From contig JAADHF010000078.1 of NCBI GenBank assembly GCA_013151965.1, positions 1 to 42,702 of the forward strand: a stretch of 42,702 nt of DNA, read 5' to 3'. The notes beneath the pieces were generated by a model. It ran no database searches. It saw only the letters and a program-made list of their open reading frames with translations, and was not told the origin of the DNA. This DNA is from Spirochaetota bacterium. GTDB lineage: Bacteria > Spirochaetota > Spirochaetia > SZUA-6. Shown in pieces: positions 7,142-15,417 of the stretch. Position 1 is the first letter of the stretch; the number at the start of each line of letters is the position of its first letter. A program made the translations under genes and the position numbers.

Positions 7142-8605
7142 TTATTGCTCCCGTTTTATCTCTTTATAATTGATATCCTGAAATAATTTTACCGTAAAAA
7201 TCGAACCATTGCCCGGAGAGGATCCGGCTGTTATCGAACCTCCGTGCTGTTCTACAATACGTTTCACTATGGACAATCCCAGGCCTGTGCCATTGGCTTT
7301 TGTTGTAAAAAAAGGGCTGAAAATCTGTTTAATTTTTCTTTCGTTAAAACCTTCGCCCCTGTCTTCTACCTCTATTATAATAGATTGAAGGGATTTGTAA
7401 GCCCTCAATTTTACTGTACTGCCCGGGGGAGAGGCTTCCAGAGCATTCAGCAGGAGATTGGCTGCTACCTGCTCGATAAGTTTATTATCCAGGTAAACAG
7501 TATCCAATTTATTCTCTATTTCCGTTTCCAGCTTGATGTCTTTGAATTTATTCATGGGAATGTTTAACAGAGACTGCTGAATAATTTTACCCATGGAGCA
7601 TATTTTTCTTTTTATTTTTATGGGCCGTGCGAAATCGAGAAAATTGTTGATTGTAAGATTTAAGGAATCTATCTCGTTTATCAAAAGTTGTGTTAATCTT
7701 TTGTAATCTTCCCTGTTATCTGCAACCTCGAAATCATCCTTAAGCATCTCTGCGGTTACTTTCATTATTCCGAGAGGATTTCTTATTTGATGAGCCACGC
7801 CGGCTGCCATCTGCCTGACGGCTGCAAGCCTGGACGAGATCAACAGTTTTTCTATTTCCTTTAAATCCGCATCTTTTTTTCCCAGGTTTGCAAGGTTTTT
7901 ACCGTTTTGAAGAATTATAAATCTGTCTGCGATTTCAAAAACCTCATGGGCATTGTGAGTAACGAAGATTACGGATGTCCCCCTTTGTTTTGCCCTTAAA
8001 ACGAGATTAAGGACCTGTTCGGTTTCCGTTTCCGATAGAGAAGCGGTTGGTTCGTCGAGTATAAGAAGCTTTGCACAGAAGTAGTTCGCCCTTCCGATAG
8101 CAATTTTCTGCCTTTCCCCGCCGGATAAGGAATTAACAACTTTCTGTATTATATCTTTTTCGGTAAAGCCGTTTTCGTATAGATATTTCTCTGTAATGGA
8201 TTTCATCTTTTTATGGTCCAGAAACCGAAAGGGGCCGATTTTTCTCTTTAACTCCCTGCCGAGGAAAAAATTTCTTGTAACACTGAGCAGGTCGATAAGC
8301 GCAAGATCCTGATATGTGGTCTCGATGCCGGCGATACGTGCCTGTATGGGAGAATTAAAGTTAATCTGTTTGCCCTGAAAGAATATTTTACCTGAGTCGG
8401 GTTTTATTAAACCGATAAGGGTTTTGATCAGGGTGGTTTTTCCGGCACCATTATCGCCGAGAAGTCCCACGATTTCCCCGCTGCCCACATTAAAGTTGAC
8501 TCCGTTAAGGGCGACAACCTTGCCGAATCTGACAATTATATTTTCCATGCGGACAAGATTATTACTGCTGCCGGGGTTTTCTATCCGGATTGGTGGATTT
8601 CTCAT
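7142..8605 (-). CDS. ABC-transporter ATPase / histidine kinase fusion protein
   Basis: 487 residues in one uninterrupted frame. Residues about 17-250 are a full sugar-importer ATPase domain: Walker A GDNGAGKT (50-57), Q99 in the Q-loop, signature LSGGE (160-164), Walker B LLILDEP (180-186) and H217. From about 255 to 475 there is a histidine-kinase core: H-box AAGVAHQIRNPLG with the phospho-acceptor H272, N-box NLLLNALEASP, G1 DRGEGF (415-420), F-box FSPFFTTK and G2 GTGLG (439-443). No membrane segment, PAS, GAF or HAMP domain is present, so the ATPase is the only possible input domain. The helix leaving the ATPase (EIEKLLISSRLAAVRQM) continues straight into the dimerisation helix. There is no clear ribosome site before ATG 8605. 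The ATPase half is paralogous to the importer ATPase at 2713-3495. The next gene is an NtrC-type regulator. I infer that it senses transporter status. Confidence 0.93.
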   Translation of the reverse strand: MRNPPIRIENPGSSNNLVRMENIIVRFGKVVALNGVNFNVGSGEIVGLLGDNGAGKTTLIKTLIGLIKPDSGKIFFQGKQINFNSPIQARIAGIETTYQDLALIDLLSVTRNFFLGRELKRKIGPFRFLDHKKMKSITEKYLYENGFTEKDIIQKVVNSLSGGERQKIAIGRANYFCAKLLILDEPTASLSETETEQVLNLVLRAKQRGTSVIFVTHNAHEVFEIADRFIILQNGKNLANLGKKDADLKEIEKLLISSRLAAVRQMAAGVAHQIRNPLGIMKVTAEMLKDDFEVADNREDYKRLTQLLINEIDSLNLTINNFLDFARPIKIKRKICSMGKIIQQSLLNIPMNKFKDIKLETEIENKLDTVYLDNKLIEQVAANLLLNALEASPPGSTVKLRAYKSLQSIIIEVEDRGEGFNERKIKQIFSPFFTTKANGTGLGLSIVKRIVEQHGGSITAGSSPGNGSIFTVKLFQDINYKEIKREQ

Positions 8606-8690
8606 TTTTAAAAGATATTATTGCAGATTTATGCGTTCTAATCAATTAACGGCAGCAGGCAAGCTGTAGTAAAATAAACCGTTTTCGTTC

Positions 8691-9710
8691 TTATACCGGT
8701 ATACCGGTCTTTTTCTTTGCGGATTCTATTTCCGCAAGGCAGAGACGGACCGATTCAGCGGCAGATTCGGCGGTTACAATACCGGAAGGGCTGCCGTTTT
8801 CCACACTGTCGGCAAAGGCTTTTAGTTCATAGTAGTACCCGTCGCCTTCAGGAAGGGTCAAGGGATATTTTGCTCCGTTATCAGGATAAACGGTAACAAC
8901 CGGATCACGTGAAAAATCAAGCTCGATTGTTGCCTTTTCCAGAATAAAAAAGGCTCTCATATTAAACCCGAAACTTTCAGAACATATCCAGCCGCCTGTG
9001 GAATTTATAATTTTATCGGGATATTTATAGATGGTTGTAATATGTGAAATACTGTCGTTTTTTTCGAAGACTCCGGCGGATTTTACACTTTCCGGTTTCC
9101 CGAATAGAAACAGTATCATATCGACATCATGTATATGCAGATCCAGAGCGGCATTTCCCGATTTATTACCGTCTAGAACCCAGTTTTTCCATGCCCATGC
9201 GGGGGTGCCGGAGAATCTTGCAAATTCGGCGTACCTGACACTGCCGTATTCTCCTTTATCTATAATGTGTTTTACCTCGGTATAAGCGGGCCAGAATCTT
9301 ATGCACTGGCCAACGGCAAAAAGTTTTTTTGTTTCGCTGACTTTTTTTACTATCCTTTCTGTTTCTGACGTCGAACCTGCAAGCGGTTTCTCGCAGAAAA
9401 CATGATATCCTGCATCTAATGCTTTTACAGCTGTATCCGTATGAAGATATGTGGGAAGACATATATCCACGAAATCGAACCCGCCGTCCTTTAACATGAC
9501 ATCATATTCGGTGTATTTTTTTATCCCGGATAGATCTACCGTTGTTCCGCCTGTTTTTATATTTCCTCCGGCATCAAGAGTCTTCATATTAAGGGTTTCC
9601 CTGCTCCCATCGCATATTGCAGTGACTTTAACGTTTTTCAGTTTATTAAGGTAAATGCCTAAGTGCGTTTTTCCCATAAATCCCAATCCGGCAAGTGCTG
9701 CTTTTACCAT
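8691..9710 (-). CDS. Gfo/Idh/MocA-family oxidoreductase
   Basis: 339 residues. An N-terminal Rossmann fold begins VKAALAGLGFMGKTHLGIY (NAD(P)-binding GxGxxG-type turn). FVDICLPTYLHTDTAVKAL and FCEKPLAGS form the family's second motif with the catalytic-region EKP lysine. A C-terminal alpha/beta substrate domain includes GNAALDLHIHDVDMILFLFG, with the expected D-H-x-x-D pattern. It oxidises or reduces a hydroxyl of a sugar, sugar nucleotide or inositol in the cytoplasm; the substrate is not readable. It follows the nucleotidyltransferase gene with a 70-bp gap and has a GGAGGA ribosome site. Confidence 0.9.
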   Translation of the reverse strand: MVKAALAGLGFMGKTHLGIYLNKLKNVKVTAICDGSRETLNMKTLDAGGNIKTGGTTVDLSGIKKYTEYDVMLKDGGFDFVDICLPTYLHTDTAVKALDAGYHVFCEKPLAGSTSETERIVKKVSETKKLFAVGQCIRFWPAYTEVKHIIDKGEYGSVRYAEFARFSGTPAWAWKNWVLDGNKSGNAALDLHIHDVDMILFLFGKPESVKSAGVFEKNDSISHITTIYKYPDKIINSTGGWICSESFGFNMRAFFILEKATIELDFSRDPVVTVYPDNGAKYPLTLPEGDGYYYELKAFADSVENGSPSGIVTAESAAESVRLCLAEIESAKKKTGIPV

Positions 9711-9780
9711 TATTATGTCCTCCTTACTTATTTCTCTACGAGCGCATTTCTTAAGTTCCTTTAAAAGAACGCTTTAAGTA

Positions 9781-11148
9781 TCACCAGCCGTACCGGTTCG
9801 GTCCCCATTCTTTTTTTACAAGTTTCTGTTCCGTCATGATAATTGTGTTGTCCGGAAGGTCCTCGTTAAGTATAACTCCGGGACCTACAATGCTGTATAC
9901 GCCTACTTTACGCCCTGGCATAATTACGGCATTAACTCCTGTCCGTGCAAAATCACCGATAAATGTTGCACCGGAAAAATATTCGGGATGTTCTTTCCGG
10001 CCTTTGATTCTGTGTGATGTTTCTCCGTCGTCGAATCGTAATGTGCCGCATACCGTTGCCGCGCCAAGGTCTGTACCCCGGCCGATTATACCGTAGAATT
10101 CCATGTAATGGTACAGGTAAACATTTTCCATTATAATGCCTTCGAGTTCCGCGCAGTGATTTACTACACATCTGTCTCCGACTGAAGAGCTGTCATTTAT
10201 ATAGCAGTAATTACCGATATAACAGTTACTGCCTATAACGGCGTTTCCATTGATTATCGCACCGTTCTCTATTACCGTATTATTGCCTGCTATAACGCTT
10301 CCCTTTATTCTCACATTTTTTCCTATGCGGCTGTTTTTCCCCAAAACTACCGCGCCGTCTATATCTGCTGTTTTATCGATGGAAGCGCCCTCTGAAAGCT
10401 GGTTTTCCTTTAGTTTTCCGCACTGTGATTTGACAATGTAGTAATTTGCCATGAGTATATGCCACGGTTTATCGATATCAAAGAAAGTTCTTACGGTTTC
10501 CGCTGCATAAACAATTCCGCCGTCTTTTATGTAATCCTGAAGCGACATTTCAATATAGCTCTCTGCGGGAGGCATCATACCTACCTGTACACTGGTAAAC
10601 AGTCCGGAATTTGATTTTATATAAGAAAAAAAACCTTTGTTAAGTGCAAAGGCTGCAAATCTGTGGGTCGCCTCGTCTCTGGGATGTCCGAGTATATCGC
10701 TTATCCTGTTACCTTTTACGGAACAGCAGATCCAGTCCCTGCTGTTTTCTTTTTCGAGGGGATTTACCAGTACGGATAATCCTTTATCTCCATAAATCTT
10801 AACTAACGCATCTATATCCTGCTTTTCAATGTATGTATCGCCGTAGAAAACAAGGAAATCATCATCTTTAATATATTCATATATCTTAGAAAGAGTGTCT
10901 GCGGTTCCTGCCGGCTGCCCTGTCTTAACAACCTCTACTAATGGTTCCAAACGGAAGTAGTTCTCTATCTGCCCGGCAAACAAGTCCGCCGCTATTATTA
11001 TGCGGCGGAATTTAAGCTCTTTAAGTGCCGTTACCATGTATGCTATAATCGGCTTGTTCGCTACCGGTACCATTACTTTCGGTCTTATGACTGCATAAGG
11101 CCATATCCTGGTACCGGATCCTGCTGCAAGAATAACTGCTGTTTTCAT
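9781..11148 (-). CDS. Sugar-1-phosphate nucleotidyltransferase with left-handed beta-helix domain (GlmU-like)
   Basis: 455 residues. The N-terminal ~225 are a nucleotidyl transferase: AVILAAGSGTRIWP is the nucleotide loop, RPKVMVPVANKPII holds the catalytic lysine, and VFYGDTYIE supplies a metal-binding aspartate. The C-terminal ~200 are hexapeptide repeats of a left-handed beta-helix (IDKTADIDGAVVLGKNSRIG, NAVIGSNCYIG, GVNAVIMPGRKVG). This architecture is shared by GlmU and archaeal-type dual nucleotidyl/acetyltransferases. The acetyltransferase function is not provable here. It lies in an operon with a DegT aminotransferase and a Gfo/Idh dehydrogenase, which fits nucleotide-sugar modification, though ordinary GlmU is an alternative. 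Confidence 0.85.
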   Translation of the reverse strand: MKTAVILAAGSGTRIWPYAVIRPKVMVPVANKPIIAYMVTALKELKFRRIIIAADLFAGQIENYFRLEPLVEVVKTGQPAGTADTLSKIYEYIKDDDFLVFYGDTYIEKQDIDALVKIYGDKGLSVLVNPLEKENSRDWICCSVKGNRISDILGHPRDEATHRFAAFALNKGFFSYIKSNSGLFTSVQVGMMPPAESYIEMSLQDYIKDGGIVYAAETVRTFFDIDKPWHILMANYYIVKSQCGKLKENQLSEGASIDKTADIDGAVVLGKNSRIGKNVRIKGSVIAGNNTVIENGAIINGNAVIGSNCYIGNYCYINDSSSVGDRCVVNHCAELEGIIMENVYLYHYMEFYGIIGRGTDLGAATVCGTLRFDDGETSHRIKGRKEHPEYFSGATFIGDFARTGVNAVIMPGRKVGVYSIVGPGVILNEDLPDNTIIMTEQKLVKKEWGPNRYGW

Positions 11149-11176
11149 GCTGCTTACACTCCCTTATTCGGATGAC

Positions 11177-12313
11177 TTAATTATTGTCCAGCCAGAAATC
11201 TCTTACCTTGTTTCCCGCCCCGATGAGCGGACCTCTTTCCTGATAGTTGGACAGGTGAAAGCTTAAATTTCTTTTAAGGTCTTCGATAAGATACTTTTCC
11301 GTTTCTCTTTGTAAAGATACGATAAATTTATTGCCGAATATTTTATATTTACCGCCTAAAATAACGGAATGAGGATTTAAAACACAGATAATATTGGAAA
11401 GTAACCTCCCTGTTATTGTTATAATTCTCTTCAGCTCTTTTGTTACTTTCTGTTCTTCTCTTTCATATTCATCCTTTATGTCTTGGGGGTTTATCGCTTC
11501 CTGCGCCTGGTGTGTTATCAGCCCGAGCCGGATAAGAAATGTATTCCAGGAAACCAATTCTTCGAATTTTTCCTCCCCGGTAATTATCTGGCCGATTTCT
11601 CCGGCAAACTCATTTGCACCGGTATATATGTTTCCGTTTACAGAAATTGCACTGCCGACACCTTCGTCAAGATACAGATACAGGATTGTCTTATGGTCGT
11701 AATCCGGAATAAGATTTACTTCCGATGTGGCAGCCAATTTTACGTCATGATCGATAAGTACCGGACCGTTATAGTAGCCGCTGATGATTTTAAAAGGCTT
11801 TATTTTAGTAACTTCGGGGATGAGTTTGCAGGAGATTTTATCATCATTAATACTGTAGGGGCCCGGAACCGATACTCCGATACCTATAATGCCCGGCATG
11901 TTGTCTTCGGTAATTGTCTTTTTCCGCATTTCTTCTAAGAAGCTGCGAAAATTTGTTTCGTAGCTTTTACTTTTATCGAAGTGATACTTATAAGAATACT
12001 CACTTTTAAGCAAAAGATTTTTTATGGAAAAAGAAAAATTCCTCGTTGCCATATCGATGCAGATGATTTTCTTTCTATCCGGCAGAAATTCGATTATATT
12101 CGGTTTTCTTCCTATGCTGCTCTTGATGTCCTTAACCTCTCTTATAACTCCCCGGCTAATCAGCTCCTCGACAACCGTGGCTATGGTTCCTGGACTTAAA
12201 TGCAGATTCCGTGATATTGATAATCTGCTCATGGGAGCATTGGATACGATTTCGTTAAAAATACTGCGTCTGTTGTGTTGTTTTATCATGTTTACGTTTA
12301 ATTTATGCTTCAT
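11177..12313 (-). CDS. ROK-family transcriptional regulator (NagC/XylR-like)
   Basis: 378 residues. Residues about 8-60 are a winged helix-turn-helix typical of ROK repressors (RRSIFNEIVSNAPMSRLSIS, then LSPGTIATVVEELISRGVI). A ROK sugar-binding domain follows, with IGIGVSVPGPY, DHDVKLAATSEV and GANEFAGEIGQI. The usual zinc-binding His after GEIG is a Gln and the CxCGxxGC motif is absent, so the effector site is atypical. The start overlaps the GH84 stop by four bases. It probably represses one or more of the sugar operons in the window in response to a sugar or sugar phosphate. AT-rich dyads upstream of the operons at 15258 and 20017 are candidate operators. Confidence 0.87.
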   Translation of the reverse strand: MKHKLNVNMIKQHNRRSIFNEIVSNAPMSRLSISRNLHLSPGTIATVVEELISRGVIREVKDIKSSIGRKPNIIEFLPDRKKIICIDMATRNFSFSIKNLLLKSEYSYKYHFDKSKSYETNFRSFLEEMRKKTITEDNMPGIIGIGVSVPGPYSINDDKISCKLIPEVTKIKPFKIISGYYNGPVLIDHDVKLAATSEVNLIPDYDHKTILYLYLDEGVGSAISVNGNIYTGANEFAGEIGQIITGEEKFEELVSWNTFLIRLGLITHQAQEAINPQDIKDEYEREEQKVTKELKRIITITGRLLSNIICVLNPHSVILGGKYKIFGNKFIVSLQRETEKYLIEDLKRNLSFHLSNYQERGPLIGAGNKVRDFWLDNN

Positions 12314-14043
12314 CTTACGGCCTTTCGTTTATCCGTACTGAACTCACCCTCTATCACGGCCAGAATGAATGGATAGAGTACATCAGCAAAAACTTTAATT
12401 TTATCCGCCTGGTAATTTTTATACAGTTTCTTTAAAGAATCAACCTCTTTTGTGTCACAGTTTTTAAGGTAATCAACGGCACTGGTTAACAGTTTTATTC
12501 CATCGGAATATTTCCTGAACCACGGTTTCAGCTCTTTAAACAGTTTTTTATTCTGAATGCCCTTTAAAAGGTATTCCCCTGCATCCGAATACCGGGCAAT
12601 TTCTTTGCCGAAACCGGCAAAACCCTTTTCCCTGTCTCCGTAGAGGCACTCGAATATAAAGGAGGAGAGGATTTGTACCAGATAAGGAGAATCCGACGGA
12701 TATATTGCGGAGTAACGAACATTATCTGCAAAGACAAGGAAATTCCTGCTGTCTTTTTCCCCGGCTACCCTGCGGATAGAATGTTTCCAGCAGACTTCCG
12801 GATTATACTGTTCCGGATTCCATAGATAGCAGGCTATGGTTATAAACGGAATCTTCGATGCTTCGGGGTATTCCATGCCGTTGGCAATAATACCTGATGA
12901 GAATCTGTATAGATGGATGTCCCTGTTTATATAGGGGCCTATGTGCATCTCATTACCCATCTCAAGATCATTTACCGGATAGTTATCCCAGTACAATGGT
13001 TTATGACAGGTGGAGGAGGTAAATACCGCTGCATCGTACAGGTTAAGCTCTTTTGAACATATTTCCGGTCCTGTCCAGAAAATATCAATAAGAGGGTTTG
13101 TATTCTGACCTAATTTGGAAATGTAGTATTCATTTCCCCGTCCGTGGTACTGTGTGGGGCATACAACCAGTTTGATTTCCGGATCGAGGTTTTTAAGATA
13201 GTTGAAGAGCCTTGATATGATCGATATATGTGCGGCAGCTAAGTCTTCATATACAAGTTTATCTTCCGTGTGCTGAAGGACTTTCGGAATATCATCTAAA
13301 AAAAAACCGAATTTTGTTATTCCGATACTGTAAAGCTGTTTTAATTTATTGCAGAGCAGGTTAAAAGCCCTTTCATCGGAATATTTTATGGAGAGTCCAG
13401 GTCCTATACTGTAATAGAAGTCTATCCCGAGTTTTTCAGCAAGATTTAATAATTTTTCTATCCTGCTGAGGGACTGCGAATCGTATGGAGTCTGCCAGAG
13501 TCTCCTGTGATACGGATCGTCCTTGGGTCCGTAAAAAAAGGTGTTCATTTTGTACTCCGAAAGCAGGCAGAGCATTTCTTCTCTTTCTCTGCTGTTCCAA
13601 GGCGGGCCGTAGTAACCCTCGATTATTCCCCGGATATTGAATTTCGGATAGTCCTCGATCCTGCATTGGAAAAGTCCGCCCGAATCTACAATCTGTTTTA
13701 AAGTGGCAAGTGCGTACAGGATTCCTCTCCTGCTGCTGTATGTAATAAAGATGCCGGGACGGCTGTTTTCTACAATGATATCGAGAGTATACTTTTCTGT
13801 TGTAACAGAGGAAGTTTCTTTTATATAAGTCGTTTTCTCCGAACTGTCATGCTGAAGGTTTAAGCTTATAACTGCGGATTCCCTATTAAGGGTATAACTG
13901 TTCTCAGTGCACCAGTCCTGTAAAATGCTGTAATCCTCTTTGCCGCATGAACCGCATACGAACGAAGGCCGGCCTTTTATAGTATATACACCGCCTGTAA
14001 CAGCTATTTTCTGCGGTTCGGGGAATAACTGGAATTTCTTCAT
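12310..14043 (-). CDS. GH84 beta-N-acetylhexosaminidase (O-GlcNAcase-like)
   Basis: 577 residues. An N-terminal GH20/84-type domain (1-130) precedes the catalytic barrel: RGIIEGYYGPPWNSRERE (138-155), the MNTFFYGPKDDPYHRRLW segment, and the paired catalytic aspartates D250-D251 in FGFFLDDIPKV. These are diagnostic of glycoside hydrolase family 84, which removes GlcNAc by substrate-assisted catalysis. There is no signal peptide, so it acts in the cytoplasm on imported oligosaccharides or glycoconjugates. It is 9 bp downstream of the DegT gene and overlaps the ROK regulator. Many bacterial GH84 enzymes are secreted, so a cytoplasmic one in an import cluster points to intracellular processing of GlcNAc-containing ligands. 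Confidence 0.93.
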   Translation of the reverse strand: MKKFQLFPEPQKIAVTGGVYTIKGRPSFVCGSCGKEDYSILQDWCTENSYTLNRESAVISLNLQHDSSEKTTYIKETSSVTTEKYTLDIIVENSRPGIFITYSSRRGILYALATLKQIVDSGGLFQCRIEDYPKFNIRGIIEGYYGPPWNSREREEMLCLLSEYKMNTFFYGPKDDPYHRRLWQTPYDSQSLSRIEKLLNLAEKLGIDFYYSIGPGLSIKYSDERAFNLLCNKLKQLYSIGITKFGFFLDDIPKVLQHTEDKLVYEDLAAAHISIISRLFNYLKNLDPEIKLVVCPTQYHGRGNEYYISKLGQNTNPLIDIFWTGPEICSKELNLYDAAVFTSSTCHKPLYWDNYPVNDLEMGNEMHIGPYINRDIHLYRFSSGIIANGMEYPEASKIPFITIACYLWNPEQYNPEVCWKHSIRRVAGEKDSRNFLVFADNVRYSAIYPSDSPYLVQILSSFIFECLYGDREKGFAGFGKEIARYSDAGEYLLKGIQNKKLFKELKPWFRKYSDGIKLLTSAVDYLKNCDTKEVDSLKKLYKNYQADKIKVFADVLYPFILAVIEGEFSTDKRKAVR

Positions 14044-14052
14044 AATCCTGCT

Positions 14053-15258
14053 CTATAGTTCATTACGGTTTTCCCGTATTTTTAGAATAGCACCGGCAAT
14101 ATTTTCCATATCCTTTTCCGGAGCGAGCAGGGCATTCTGCGGAATCCATACTGTTTCGCTGCATGCCCTTTTGGTTTCCGGTAATTCGAGCGACTCATAG
14201 TTTATATCGCGGGTAAGTATCTTTTTAACTTCCGGTGTCTTAAAGAGAGGCTGCTGATGTATTTCTATATACCCGTAACCGGAAGGTATTCCTTCTGCAT
14301 TCAGTGCTTCGATAAATCTGGTTTTAGGAGCATTGTTGAAATGTTCACGTTTGTATTTAAACATGTACAGGTGATGAGAGTGACGGGTTACTCTCGGATC
14401 GATCTTAAAAGTTTCAACTCCTTCTATTGAATCTAAAGAATCATTCAATATCCGGAAATTTCTTTCTCTGATATTACCCTGAGCTTCGAGACGTTCTAAC
14501 TGCGCAAGCAGAACTGCTGCCTGCCATTCCGTCATACGGTAATTGCCGGACAGCCGGTAATGTCTGTACCATTCGCCATTACGGCTGCGTCCCACATGAT
14601 GAACGGACCAGCATAAATCGGCAAGCTCTTTATTATTTGTTGTTATCATTCCGCCCTCTCCGCTGGTGATGTTCTTGCTGAGCTGAAAACTGAATATCGC
14701 CGCAGTTCCGATACTGCCGACTTTCCTGCCCTTCCATTCCGACCCGTGTGCCTGGGCGGCGTCTTCGATAACGGTTAAATTATGTTTCCCCGCGATTTTC
14801 ATGATTTCGTCCATATCCGCAGGTGTTCCCGAAATATGAACGGGAATAATCGCCCTGGTTCTCGATGTAACTGCGTCCTCTATCTTTTCAGAATCGATAC
14901 AGTTGGAATCAGGATCTATGTCAACAAAAACCGGAGTTGCATTAACCATTAAAACCGATGTCACCGTTGCCATAAAGGTATAAGGCGGGACTATAACCTC
15001 GTCACCGTAGCCTATGCCGAGAGCCCGTAATACTACTTCCAGAGCACTGGTGCCGCTGGAAACGGAAAGAGCATGCCCTGCATGAATAAAAGATGCGAAT
15101 TTTTCATTAAGCTTAAGTACCTTCGGGCCGAGAGTTCCCCATTGCCTGCTCTCAAGTACTTCCATGAGCATGTTTTTTTCTTTTTCATTATAAACCGGCC
15201 ATTCAGGCCAGGAATCTAATTTTATCTTTGGTCCGCCGTTTAACGCAAGCTTTGACAT
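14053..15258 (-). CDS. DegT/DnrJ/EryC1/StrS-family PLP aminotransferase
   Basis: About 401 residues from the second of two tandem ATGs (15258). The second is preferred because GGAG sits 5 bases before it and because the duplicated copy at 20284 keeps only that ATG. Fold-type I PLP motifs are visible: SVSSGTSALEVVLRALG (cofactor phosphate), VIEDAAQAHGS with the pyridine-binding Asp, and FSFQLSKNITSGEGG with the Schiff-base lysine (K196 counted from 15261). The opening MSKLALNGGPK is typical of the family. It normally aminates a keto-sugar or keto-cyclitol, often a nucleotide-linked one. It is the first gene of the operon that ends with the ABC-kinase and NtrC genes, with a sigma-70 promoter at 15293-15322. 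Confidence 0.92.
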   Translation of the reverse strand: MSKLALNGGPKIKLDSWPEWPVYNEKEKNMLMEVLESRQWGTLGPKVLKLNEKFASFIHAGHALSVSSGTSALEVVLRALGIGYGDEVIVPPYTFMATVTSVLMVNATPVFVDIDPDSNCIDSEKIEDAVTSRTRAIIPVHISGTPADMDEIMKIAGKHNLTVIEDAAQAHGSEWKGRKVGSIGTAAIFSFQLSKNITSGEGGMITTNNKELADLCWSVHHVGRSRNGEWYRHYRLSGNYRMTEWQAAVLLAQLERLEAQGNIRERNFRILNDSLDSIEGVETFKIDPRVTRHSHHLYMFKYKREHFNNAPKTRFIEALNAEGIPSGYGYIEIHQQPLFKTPEVKKILTRDINYESLELPETKRACSETVWIPQNALLAPEKDMENIAGAILKIRENRNEL

Positions 15259-15340
15259 CATAACTCCATGGCAATTATTTATTCCGGTAATTATTTTAGC
15301 TTAGGCCGGACATATTTGTCAATACTTATAATAATAAATA
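15231..15340. repeat. Duplicated promoter/start region, copy A
   Basis: This 110-bp stretch spans the first codons of the DegT gene, its ribosome site, its -10/-35 and an AT-rich dyad (TTATAATAATAA, 15326-15337). It aligns without gaps to 20257-20366 at a constant offset of 5026 bp; I count about 81 of 110 identical positions. Identity is highest in the coding start, the start-codon region and the TTTGTCAATACTTATAAT block. Confidence 0.8.
15293..15322 (-). promoter_or_regulatory. Sigma-70 promoter of the DegT operon
   Basis: Reading leftward, -35 TTGACA (15317-15322) and -10 TAAAAT (15293-15298) are separated by 18 bp, about 35 bp before the start codon. The -35 is a perfect consensus. The block just upstream (TTATAATAATAA) is a near-palindrome and may be a ROK operator. 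Confidence 0.7.
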
Positions 15341-15417
15341 AATAATCGGTTTGAGTAAAACAAATGGTTTTTATATAATGGAAAGCCGGGTAAGTTTCTT
15401 TTTTTTCCGCCCCTATT

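Noticed and set aside
7850..7870. Possibility that the ABC-kinase fusion is an artefact of two adjacent genes joined by a sequencing error
   Set aside because: The frame is continuous through the joint. The linking residues form a plausible helix matching the usual pre-H-box pattern (SRLAAVRQMAAGVAH), and there is no start codon with a ribosome site at the joint.
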